Assembly: GCA_964548905.1 (NCBI GenBank)
Contig: CAZJTL010000036.1
Location: 1-30,982, forward strand
DNA: 30,982 nt
Direction of reading: 5' to 3'
DNA from: CAZJTL01 sp964548905
GTDB taxonomy: Bacteria > Cyanobacteriota > Cyanobacteriia > Cyanobacteriales > Xenococcaceae
The notes below the pieces were generated by a model. That model was not told the DNA's origin. It was given only the letters and a program-made list of their open reading frames with translations, and ran no database searches. Below, piece by piece: positions 23,630 to 30,982 of the stretch (within the stretch, counting starts at the first letter, position 1; each line of letters begins with the position of its first letter). The position numbers were made by a program, and so were the translations under genes.

Positions 23630-24635
23630 TTATCTAAATAACAATTCCTCTGTTGGCGGAGTGCGCCACAATTCTTGTAAACGATGAGCGGGAATGGTTA
23701 GATATAAAACATCGTCAGGATTGAGATTTGTTTCTAGTAATTGCCATCCATGAATAGTCTGGTGTTTAGTTTCTAGGTAAAGTGGAACTAAATCGGCTTG
23801 CATTGCTGCTTGTTTGACCGACTTATGATAAAAAGGATGATGTTCATGAATTTTGGTGGCTACGGCAATCCAGAGCAAATCATCGGTCATGCCATTGCCT
23901 AAAATTTTACCTCCCAAAGCAGCAGCAGCGAAAGAATGAGTAGCTAACTCAGTTGGTGACAATACACATTCAAAACCAAATACTTCTTGTACTGACTGAG
24001 CAAATTGAGCATCTTGAGAACGAACCACGATCGATAATTTAGGCGCGATCGCTACCAGCACCAGTAATTGTGCCGATCGAAAAATATAAAGCATCTACTA
24101 CTGATACTGATGTGTTGTGATTAAAGCTGACATAGGTGATGGTAGCCACCAAAATTGTAAAGATAAGAGATAGACTAACCAGAAATACTGGACGAATATA
24201 ACGTCGATATTTTGGTAAATTGGCGATCGCTTTTAATAATTTTTGTCTGCGAGTACTTTTTGGTTTGCGAATGTTCGGTCGATCGCCAATAATCAGACGA
24301 TCGCCTTGTCGTAGACGATATTCTTGCTCGATCGCCGAAACTAATTCTATTTCCCCTCGGAATGGCAAATAATAAATTAACATGCGCGTGCGATCTTCCC
24401 ACAAGTCACCTAACTCCATTCCCAACCAAGGATGATCTCGATCGATAATTTCTTCATGGATCGGCCAAGTTTGCTCAAATAGCCGCAATTGTCCGATTGC
24501 CTTGCTTCCCAAGGCAGCAAAGGCAAAAATAGATGCTGCTAAGGTAGAAACACTCATACTCAAGTGATTTTCCAGAGTTAGATCTAAGCGATCGCCCAAA
24601 GCTTGATTAAAGAGACGGTTAATAATCCCCTCAGC
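23630..24635 (-). pseudogene. TrkA/RCK-type potassium channel or transporter gene, truncated and internally deleted
   Basis: Two frames, 24599-24039 and 24094-23630, belong to one protein. The first has the end of an NAD-binding TrkA-N unit (LTLENHLSMSVSTLAASIFA), a TrkA-C part (about residues 45-105), a transmembrane helix (RPVFLVSLSLIFTILVATIT) and the start of an ion-channel pore (ALYFSIGTITGAG). It then runs out of frame. The second resumes with APKLSIVVRSQDAQFAQSVQ, SPTELATHSFAAAALGGKIL and the closing TrkA-C unit. The second pore helix and the first half of the second Rossmann unit, roughly 130 residues, are missing. The junction coincides with a GCGATCGC site at 24045-24052. The N-terminus is also cut short by a simple repeat at 24627. 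It is non-functional as it stands. Confidence 0.82.
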
Positions 24636-24659
24636 TTCTCAGCCCCTCAGCTTCTCCAA
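24627..24659. repeat. Simple repeat (CCCCTCAGCTTCT type)
   Basis: About two and a half 13-bp units of CCCCTCAGCTTCT stand immediately upstream of the surviving channel sequence, where the missing N-terminal part should be. They are another example of the low-complexity class found in and between genes here. Confidence 0.6.
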
Positions 24660-24770
24660 GAAGTCTATTGCTTTTCTCGAAACGCGGATCGAAAATTAGG
24701 GGGGATAAAATTTAGATAAAATATCTATCGTCGCTCCTTATGCATTGATTTAGAGATAGAGCTTGTCTCG

Positions 24771-24787
24771 TACAAACTTAGTTTGTA
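24771..24787. promoter_or_regulatory. Palindrome TACAAAC-tta-GTTTGTA upstream of the P-type ATPase
   Basis: A perfect 7-3-7 inverted repeat lies 75 bp before the ATPase start. Outer TACA/TGTA half-sites are reminiscent of BlaI/CopY-type operators that control metal ATPases in some bacteria, but no such regulator gene is in view and spacing differs from the best-known cases. It could also fold as a short hairpin in the leader. Confidence 0.35.
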
Positions 24788-24861
24788 GATGTGGAAAAAT
24801 TAATTCTATGTTGTCTTGAGCTGCTTTATCTCTTAACAACCATCAAGTCGCCAGTAGGAAT

Positions 24862-27312
24862 ATGCATCCGATTTTGATTAGTAAGGGGCTTACCGAACAA
24901 CAAGTAAGCGAACGTCGTGCGGCGGGTGAAACTAACAATGTCACCCTGTCAACTAGCCGTTCCTATCGCCAAATTTTGCAAGAAAACTTTTTAACCTTTA
25001 TCAACTTAGTTTTCTTTGCGATCGGCTTGATTATGGTGCTGCTGAAAAACTATAGTGATGCTTTTTTGGTAGTAGTCATCATTTTTAGCGGCATTTTAAT
25101 TTCTGTAATTCAAGAAATTTGGGCAAAACAAAAACTCGATCGCATTGCTTTACTAAATCGTCCCAAAGCAACCGTAATACGTGCGGGAAGAGAATTAGAA
25201 ATCGAACCTGGTGAAATAGTTTTAGGCGATCTGATTTCTGTTCGCGCTGGCGATCGCATTTTAGTTGATGGTGCTTTAGTCGGGAACAATCGCATTGAAG
25301 TGGATGAATCCCTACTCACTGGTGAGTCGGATTTAATTGTCAAAGTTGAAGGAGATTCTGTCTATTCTGGGACGGTTTGCGTTAGCGGTAACGGCTATTT
25401 TGAAGCACAGAAAGTAGGTGCGGATACAGTCGCCTACAAACTCATGACTGGTGCGCGTGCTTTTAGGCAAGTTTACACCCCGCTTCAGCAAGAAATCAAT
25501 TTAGTAATGCGGATTTTGCTGTTAGTTGCTTGTTTTCTCTGGATTTTGATTGGAATTAGTTTTCTGAGTCGCTCTTATTCCTTTGCTGATATTGTCCAGC
25601 ACGCGGCGGTAGTAGCAGGATTAGTTCCTAGTGGTTTGTTAATTGCCATTACTTTGGCATACGGTACGGGTGCGGTGAGAATGCTAGGACAGAATATCTT
25701 GATTCAACAGGCGAATGCAGTGGAATCATTGAGTAACATTAACGTGCTGTGTTTGGATAAAACTGGAACTTTAACTACCAACCACATTGAATTAGAAGGT
25801 ATTTATCCGATCGCCATTACAGAAGAAGCCTTAAAGCAACAATTAGGAGACTACGCCGCTAATAGTAACAGCTTAAACTATACCACCGAAGCGATCGCCT
25901 CTGCTTGTGTGGGTTGTCAAAAGCCAGTTCAACTTGAAGTCCCTTTTGTTTCGTCGCGCAAGTGGAGTGCGTTAGTTTATCAAGATTCTTCTCCATCTGG
26001 TAGTTATTTTCTTGGTGCGCCAGAAATTTTAGCCTCATCTCTATCTCTAACCGACGAAATGAAACAATGTATAGAGATGGGAACAGAGCAAGGATTGAGA
26101 GTATTAATGTTTGCTTGCACTGAAGAAGCAATTAATCTCGAAGAATTAGCCCAAGGAACTTTACCAAAACAATTAAATCCGCTTGGAATAGTGCATTTTC
26201 GTAATCAACTCCGTCCCAATGTCTACGATACTCTGCAAAGTTTTGCCCAAGCTGGAATTGAGTTGAAAATTGTTTCTGGTGACAATCCTGAAACTGTAGC
26301 CGCGATCGCCAAACAAGCAGGATTCAATTCAGATTTATCCTTGGTTTCTGGGTTAGAATTAGCCGTTATGGACGAAGGATCGTTTGCAGCAGCCGTTTCT
26401 TCTGTTAATATTTTTGGTCGTATTACCCCAGAACAAAAAGCACGTATCGTCAAAACTCTGCGCCAGCAAAAACGTTATGTGGCGATTGTCGGAGATGGAG
26501 TTAACGATGTCTTGGCTCTCAAACAAGCAAATTTGGGCATTTCTATGGAAAGTGGCTCAAAAGCGACTAGAGGCGTTGCTGATATTATCTTACTAAAAGA
26601 TTCTTTTGCTGCTCTTCCCCATGCTTTTTTAGAAGGGCAAAGAATTCGTAATGGTATTCGCGATTCTCTAGCACTGTTTATCATCAGAGTCTTTTGTGTT
26701 GCTTTGTTGATTTTTTCTTCAGCGATGGTGACAGATATTTTTCCCTTTCTCAACAAACAAAGTGCCTTGCTAGCAATTTTCGGCGTGGGATTGCCTACAG
26801 TAGTATTACCACTATGGGCGCAACCAGGAGAAACTCAGAAAGAGAAAAGCATGGTTCATTCTCTACTTCATTTTACCGTTCCTGCTACTTTGAGCATGAC
26901 TATGGTTTCTTTGTTGGTGTACTTACTCTATTTAGTCAGGGCGATCTTAAATCTTTCTCCAGAAGAAAATTTTAGCCAAGTAGATTACACGTTACCTCGT
27001 ACCGCTTTAGTAATTATCTTGGTACTTTGTCATTTATGTTTATTACCCTTTCTCAAACCACCAACTAGATTTTGGGTAGGTGGTGCGCCTCTAAGTGGTG
27101 ACTGGCGCTATACGATCGCGGCTGCAATTTTATTCGTAATCTTTTTGATTACAATCGAATTTCCACCCTTACGCAATTTCTTTCATCTAGCGCCTTTGTA
27201 TTGGTTAGATTTGGTATTCCTAATTTTAGTGGCGATCGAATGGTGTCTGATTTTAAGAGTACTTTGGCGAACTAGATTTTTCGATCGCTTTTTAGGAGTT
27301 AATTTAGGTTGA
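24862..27312 (+). CDS. Cation-transporting P-type ATPase, substrate unknown
   Basis: The 816 residues have the full P-type cycle machinery: actuator TGES (153-156), phosphorylated Asp299 in DKTGTLT, and hinge GDGVNDVLAL (about 543-552). About ten membrane helices include six after the catalytic part. There is no N-terminal metal-binding CxxC domain and no CPC in M4, so it is not a P1B heavy-metal pump. The M4 motif, PE(G/A)L in calcium and related pumps, reads VPSGL (255-259), so the usual acidic cation ligand is absent. The nucleotide pocket KGAPE reads LGAPE. These are shared, as far as I recall, with a poorly studied branch near Exp7-type pumps. It probably resides in the plasma or thylakoid membrane. 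The start ATG has AGTAGGAAT upstream. Confidence 0.9.
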   Translation: MHPILISKGLTEQQVSERRAAGETNNVTLSTSRSYRQILQENFLTFINLVFFAIGLIMVLLKNYSDAFLVVVIIFSGILISVIQEIWAKQKLDRIALLNRPKATVIRAGRELEIEPGEIVLGDLISVRAGDRILVDGALVGNNRIEVDESLLTGESDLIVKVEGDSVYSGTVCVSGNGYFEAQKVGADTVAYKLMTGARAFRQVYTPLQQEINLVMRILLLVACFLWILIGISFLSRSYSFADIVQHAAVVAGLVPSGLLIAITLAYGTGAVRMLGQNILIQQANAVESLSNINVLCLDKTGTLTTNHIELEGIYPIAITEEALKQQLGDYAANSNSLNYTTEAIASACVGCQKPVQLEVPFVSSRKWSALVYQDSSPSGSYFLGAPEILASSLSLTDEMKQCIEMGTEQGLRVLMFACTEEAINLEELAQGTLPKQLNPLGIVHFRNQLRPNVYDTLQSFAQAGIELKIVSGDNPETVAAIAKQAGFNSDLSLVSGLELAVMDEGSFAAAVSSVNIFGRITPEQKARIVKTLRQQKRYVAIVGDGVNDVLALKQANLGISMESGSKATRGVADIILLKDSFAALPHAFLEGQRIRNGIRDSLALFIIRVFCVALLIFSSAMVTDIFPFLNKQSALLAIFGVGLPTVVLPLWAQPGETQKEKSMVHSLLHFTVPATLSMTMVSLLVYLLYLVRAILNLSPEENFSQVDYTLPRTALVIILVLCHLCLLPFLKPPTRFWVGGAPLSGDWRYTIAAAILFVIFLITIEFPPLRNFFHLAPLYWLDLVFLILVAIEWCLILRVLWRTRFFDRFLGVNLG

Positions 27313-27353
27313 TGAGATCAAATCCTGTTGAAGAATCATACTATCGGTGAGGT

Positions 27354-27384
27354 AAGGCAGAAGGCAGAAGGCAGAAGGCAAGAG
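27354..27384. repeat. Heptamer tandem repeat (AAGGCAG x4)
   Basis: Four tandem 7-mers AAGGCAG followed by AAGGCAAGAGG lie between the ATPase and the next gene. This is the clearest heptameric array in the window and is typical of cyanobacterial short tandem repeats. Confidence 0.85.
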
Positions 27385-27432
27385 GAATAATTAAAGACAA
27401 AAGTTTATTTCTACTAATTAAACAGATTTGAT

Positions 27433-28089
27433 ATGAGTAGAAAGCAAAAATCGAGCAAAATAGAGCCTGTAGTTCGGGATCTTAACACCGATCTAAACGA
27501 GCAGACTCAATATTCTGTGAGCATCTGGGAAATAATGCTGATTACTTTAGGGGCGATCGCTCTTTTAGGTGCGGGATTATCGGGATTGGGGGCAAAATTA
27601 CTAATTAACATGTTTGAACCCTCTAGGGCAGAAACTATCGCTAAAAGCCTAATTAGCTATCATATTCCTGGGGGTTCGCAAGGTGTAGCAGGAATTAATA
27701 TAGGCGCAGAAAAATTTGCGATCGTCAAAAGCAATAGCGATCCACCTGATATAGTTTTATCTATCAGCAAAGCTCCCATCGGACAAGCAAAAGATGGTCT
27801 AGATGTTTCCCTAGAAAGCGAAATGTCTTTGCAAGAGAATATTAATGGTAAGTTCGCCGCCGATGCTTCTTATCAAGAAAATAAAATTTTTTGCGATCGC
27901 AACTTATCTGTCAATATTCAACAAGGACAGCAAATTTTAGCTAATTCTCCTACTCCTGTCCCTGCGATGCAGTATTCCGTAAAAACGACTAAAGATAATA
28001 TTGAATATGCAGTCAATTTACTGACACTTGGAAAAGATGCCAAACAAAAAGCCGAGCAAGTTTTTAGCTCTTTCAAATGTAGATTTTAA
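27433..28089 (+). CDS. Membrane-anchored protein of unknown function, upstream of glycosyltransferase-like gene
   Basis: This 218-residue protein has a polar N-terminal tail of about 30 residues, one hydrophobic helix (about 33-56, IMLITLGAIALLGAGLSGLG), and a soluble C-terminal domain of about 150 residues with no recognised motif. That domain holds one Cys at 153 (KIFCDRN) and another at the end (KCRF). The topology suggests one anchor with the bulk outside the cytosol. The next gene starts inside it, overlapping by 53 bp in another frame, so the two are coupled and may work together in envelope or polysaccharide modification. I do not recognise a family; similar short anchored proteins next to this type of glycosyltransferase are plausible but unverified here. 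Confidence 0.75.
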   Translation: MSRKQKSSKIEPVVRDLNTDLNEQTQYSVSIWEIMLITLGAIALLGAGLSGLGAKLLINMFEPSRAETIAKSLISYHIPGGSQGVAGINIGAEKFAIVKSNSDPPDIVLSISKAPIGQAKDGLDVSLESEMSLQENINGKFAADASYQENKIFCDRNLSVNIQQGQQILANSPTPVPAMQYSVKTTKDNIEYAVNLLTLGKDAKQKAEQVFSSFKCRF

Positions 28090-29932
28090 CAAGCTAGATC
28101 TTATTTGGCTGCTACTGTGTTTAAGTATTGGCATTGTTTTACGTTTTTTCAATTTAGATACCAAATCTCTAGCTAGTATCGAACTTGCTTCTTTAGGTTT
28201 TAGTTTAGGTCATGGTTTCCTGCAAGTACCGATCGATCGTCCGATTTCTATCTCAGAATTACTTGCACCTTTAAACTTCGATCCTCATACTAACCCTAGC
28301 GATACTCTTCGCTATTTAATCAGCGAAAGCACCCATCCACCACTATATTTCCTCCTCAATCATTTTTGGCTGAAATTACTCTCACCTCAAACCGAATTAG
28401 AGTTACTTCATGCAGGGCGATCGCTAAGCGCCATTTTTGGCGCAATTACTATTCCTGCTACCTTCACTTTAGGTTACTTAGCCTTTCGTTCTCGCCTAGT
28501 CGCCCATTTAGCCGCCGCATTAATGGCAGTATCTCCCTATGGCATTTATCTATCTCAAGAAGCTAGACACTATACCCTAACAATTTTGTGGATTATTGCT
28601 TCTCTGTGTTGCTTAATTCTAGCATTAACAGGGAGCAGGGAGCAGGGAGCAGGGAGCAGGAAGATTAGAGAAGTGGGGGGAAATAATCGCCAACCTCTAC
28701 CAATTTCCATTGTCTGCCTTTGGGTAATCGTCAATAGCCTAGGAATCGCCACACATTACTTTTTTAGCCTCACTCTCTGTGCAGAAGCACTAGTTATTTT
28801 CAGCTTTTGGCTCAAAGATTTAAAACAATGCCTTTTATATTGCAAAAAAAACTTAAAATCTTTACCCTACGTCTCCTCCGCTCCTCTGCCTCTCCGCTCC
28901 TCCGCCTTTTGGTACCGAATCTACGCAGCAGCAGCAGGAACAATAGTCGGCTGTTTAGTCTGGTATCCCTACGCTAAAACAGTTTCTGGTAACGAAATCA
29001 CAGAATGGATTACTACCAGTCTAAATATTCAAGACTTATGGGAACCGATCGCCCGCATGTTGGGGTGGTTATTGTCGATGATTGCACTTTTACCAGTTGA
29101 AGGAGTCAATTTAGTAGTTATTATCTGCTCAGCAATAATTCTTTTATCAGTTTTACTTTGGGTAACGCCTGTTCTTATTAATAGTTTTCGATCGCAATTA
29201 CAAGATTCACAACTCAATTTATCAGTAAAAGTTCTAGGCAGTTTTTTCCTGGCAGCGATCGCCTTATTTCTAGTCATCATCTATGTCTTACGTCGAGATC
29301 TATCTTTAGCGGCTAGATATCACTTTGTTTATTTTCCTGCTGTAATCGTTTTGTTAGCATCTGCTTTGGCTACCTGTATTTCTAATACCAAATTAAAAAA
29401 TGTTGGTGACAAATCTAGCGAATGGCGATTCGCCCCTATACAAATCATGTGTCATTCAAAAAGCAAACAAAAAGTAATTCTGCTTCTGGCGATCGGATTA
29501 TTGGGCGCGTTTACTGTAGTTTCTAATTATGGTTTTCAAAAATCAAAAAGAGCAGATTTGTTAGTCGATCGCATTCAAAATCTTTCCCAAGTACCAGTTG
29601 TAATTGCTACTACTTATAAAACTCATTCAGAAATTAGAGAATTGATGTCAGTTGCTTTTGAATTAAAGCGATCGCCTGAAAGTCCAAAAAATAATCCCAA
29701 TCCGCCACAATTTCTCTTAGCCAGAAAAAATAACGACAATAGCGATCGTCTTTCATCATCTTTAATTCAAATTATCAACCAGAAACCAAAACCTTTCGAC
29801 TTATGGACTACCAATTTACAAGCTAAAACTGAGGCAATAGAGGCTTTAAATTGTCAGCAAAATCCTCAAAAAATTAAGATTAAAGGTTATAAAACTCGTC
29901 TATATCATTGTCGTTATAGCACTACGCAATAA
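28037..29932 (+). CDS. Polytopic membrane glycosyltransferase-like protein (GT39/ArnT type)
   Basis: This membrane protein of about 631 residues has roughly ten hydrophobic helices. The first cytosolic/lumenal loop carries the acidic-plus-HPPLYF pattern (LISESTHPPLYFLLNHFWLK) and SPYGIYLSQEARHYTL, both typical of lipid-linked-sugar transferases of the GT-C fold (GT39/ArnT/PMT-like). A hydrophilic C-terminal domain follows the last helix (about 500-631). Two loops contain low-complexity in-frame inserts: residues about 198-215 (TGSREQGAGSRK) and about 276-292 (SSAPLPLRSSA). The ATG at 28037 is preferred over a TTG nine bases earlier. The start lies within the preceding gene. The sugar donor and target are unknown. 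Confidence 0.85.
   Translation: MPNKKPSKFLALSNVDFNKLDLIWLLLCLSIGIVLRFFNLDTKSLASIELASLGFSLGHGFLQVPIDRPISISELLAPLNFDPHTNPSDTLRYLISESTHPPLYFLLNHFWLKLLSPQTELELLHAGRSLSAIFGAITIPATFTLGYLAFRSRLVAHLAAALMAVSPYGIYLSQEARHYTLTILWIIASLCCLILALTGSREQGAGSRKIREVGGNNRQPLPISIVCLWVIVNSLGIATHYFFSLTLCAEALVIFSFWLKDLKQCLLYCKKNLKSLPYVSSAPLPLRSSAFWYRIYAAAAGTIVGCLVWYPYAKTVSGNEITEWITTSLNIQDLWEPIARMLGWLLSMIALLPVEGVNLVVIICSAIILLSVLLWVTPVLINSFRSQLQDSQLNLSVKVLGSFFLAAIALFLVIIYVLRRDLSLAARYHFVYFPAVIVLLASALATCISNTKLKNVGDKSSEWRFAPIQIMCHSKSKQKVILLLAIGLLGAFTVVSNYGFQKSKRADLLVDRIQNLSQVPVVIATTYKTHSEIRELMSVAFELKRSPESPKNNPNPPQFLLARKNNDNSDRLSSSLIQIINQKPKPFDLWTTNLQAKTEAIEALNCQQNPQKIKIKGYKTRLYHCRYSTTQ
28627..28665. repeat. In-frame simple repeat (AGGGAGC x3) inside the glycosyltransferase-like gene
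   Basis: Three tandem AGGGAGC heptamers with a degenerate tail encode GSREQGAGSRK between two membrane helices. The 21-bp period of three heptamers keeps the reading frame. A second CTCC-rich patch at 28864-28912 in the same gene encodes a Ser/Pro/Leu-rich loop. Confidence 0.75.
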
Positions 29933-30003
29933 AGTTAGGACATTTCTAAATCACCAAACCCATTTACAGTTTACTTTTGCCTTTTGCCTAGCGCGTAGCG
30001 CTA

Positions 30004-30032
30004 TATCTGCGTTTATCCGCGTTTATCTGCGG
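30004..30032. repeat. Tandem 11-bp repeat (GCGTTTATC(T/C)), copy 2
   Basis: This is the reverse complement of the composite repeat at 12325-12352, in the intergenic region after the glycosyltransferase-like gene. A TTTTGCC-type simple repeat (29974-29990) and GCGCGTAGCGC palindrome lie just before it. Confidence 0.75.
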
Positions 30033-30158
30033 ACGTTGTTCTTGTGTTTTTAACGACTTTTGGCTGAGAAAGATCGGCAGATTGGCTGAAAAATCCTTAA
30101 AAGTAACTTAAATTACCTAGCTAACCAAACATAGCGTAATAAATTCTTATATTGGTTC

Positions 30159-30182
30159 GTAAATCTGGATCTGTAGATTTAC
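30159..30182. promoter_or_regulatory. Inverted repeat GTAAATCT-N8-AGATTTAC upstream of the TPS gene
   Basis: This is a perfect 8-bp inverted repeat with an 8-base spacer, ending 48 bp before the ATG at 30231. The position suits an operator or a leader hairpin. No regulator can be named. Confidence 0.4.
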
Positions 30183-30230
30183 ATAGATTGCGATCGCCTC
30201 CAAGCTTTCTTTCTCTATCTTCAATTAACT

Positions 30231-30974
30231 ATGGCATTTAAAGCAGCAATAAACAGAGTCTTACTCGCGACTTTTTCTTTGTGTTTATTACCTGGAGAGG
30301 CGATCGCACAAGAAGCACCCATTACCAGCGATGGAACGACTGCGACTGATGTAACTACACCAGATGGTAGTAATTTTGATATTAATGGCGGAGATAAGGC
30401 GGGAGGGAATTTATTTCACAGTTTTGGTAATTTTTCTGTACCTAATGGTGGTTCGGCAAATTTTTTAAATTCTCCTGATATTGTGAATATCATCAATCGG
30501 GTGACGGGTGGCAAGATTTCAGATATTCAGGGGTTAATTTCTGCTCAAGGTGGAGCGAATTTATTTTTAATTAATCCTGCTGGTATTGTTTTTGGTGCGA
30601 ATGCTAGTTTGAATATTGGTGGTTCGTTTTTGGGAAGTACGGCGGATAGTTTGTTGTTTGATGATGGGACGGAGTTTAGCGCTACAAATCCGACTAAACC
30701 ATTACTGACAGTTAATGCACCGATCGGTTTAAATCTTCGAGATAATCCTGGGGATATTACTTTAAATAACTCTACTGTTGAAATTAACGCAGGAAAAAAT
30801 GTAAGTCTTGTAGGTGGAAACATTGCTCTAGATAACAGCGAATTAAGTTTATCAGGAGGAAGAATCGAATTAGGTGGATTATCAGCAGCAGGAACGATTA
30901 CTTTTAACCAAGATGGTAGTTTAAAATTTCGGCTCTCCCGTACTCATGGTGATAAGCAAAGATTATCAAATTAA
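30231..30974 (+). pseudogene. TPS-type filamentous haemagglutinin N-terminal region, disrupted near residue 233
   Basis: The N-terminus is intact. A signal peptide (RVLLATFSLCLLPGEAIAQ, cleavage about residue 27) leads into a complete two-partner-secretion domain with GGNLFHSFGNFSVPNGGSA, RVTGG and ANLFLINPAGIVFGANASLN. This domain normally guides export through a TpsB outer-membrane porin. The frame follows the paralogous fragment at 2833 (AGTITFNQDGSLKF against AGTIGINADSGLSF) up to about 30929. There the expected Pro-Glu continuation is replaced by RLSRTHGDKQRLSN and a stop, so the beta-helix body is lost. An insertion or rearrangement at that point is likely; the rest lies beyond the window. 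Product length (247 residues) is far below the usual thousand or so. Confidence 0.8.
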
Positions 30975-30982
30975 GGGCATAT

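Noticed and set aside
26384..26975. Alternate-frame open frames within the P-type ATPase
   Set aside because: They lie wholly within the conserved ATPase frame and lack recognisable protein features.
27354..27384. Heptamer array as a CRISPR or iteron origin
   Set aside because: Units are 7 bp without spacers and the same class recurs at many unrelated sites, so this is a simple tandem repeat.

Overview
The window looks like a low-GC cyanobacterial chromosome segment. The octamer GCGATCGC (HIP1), which is strongly over-represented in many cyanobacterial genomes, occurs throughout, within and between genes. Several gene families are typical of cyanobacteria: an NblB-like HEAT-repeat protein, XisH/XisI, DUF29, a second ProA-like protein, and a two-partner-secretion (TPS) haemagglutinin domain. 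Heptamer-type simple repeats (runs of gcagaag, ctccttgt or agggagc type) are also common. The exact species cannot be read from the sequence.

Layout. 1-1024 is a graveyard of two decayed insertion sequences (ISL3-type on the minus strand, IS4-type on the plus strand). 1177-2376 carries a tandem-CBS protein and an nblB-like gene. 2400-4340 is a second decayed zone: a dispersed double-hairpin repeat, a headless and tailless TPS haemagglutinin fragment, and a Ser/Thr kinase fragment fused to its end. Two coupled small genes follow (4417-4927). Next come a monocistronic groEL with a perfect CIRCE operator (5094-6834), a zinc-ribbon/Ser-Thr kinase pair (7069-9043), and a converging zinc-ribbon membrane protein plus proA-like pair (9040-10731). 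Beyond these are an aldo/keto reductase, about 1 kb of AT-rich non-coding DNA, a large PAS-GGDEF-EAL-GGDEF cyclic-di-GMP protein, mutS, tRNA-Val(UAC), another copy of the double-hairpin repeat, DUF29, a fasciclin-domain protein, coaD, an alpha/beta hydrolase, hemW, xisH-xisI, a broken TrkA/ion-channel gene, a P-type ATPase, a small membrane-anchored protein overlapping a polytopic glycosyltransferase-like protein, and finally a second TPS haemagglutinin gene that goes out of register near the right edge.

Most intact genes are housekeeping or regulatory genes in short units of one or two, not one large pathway. The most informative signals are structural. A dispersed repeat has two adjacent hairpins whose stems show compensatory base changes between copies. 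A channel gene appears to have lost an internal segment exactly at a HIP1 site. Low-complexity repeats have expanded in frame inside mutS and the glycosyltransferase-like gene. The ProA-like protein appears to have lost the catalytic cysteine of the family. No convincing new multi-gene defence or biosynthetic system was seen; the nearest candidates are the zinc-ribbon/kinase pair, the coupled small-gene pair and the orphan xisHI pair.
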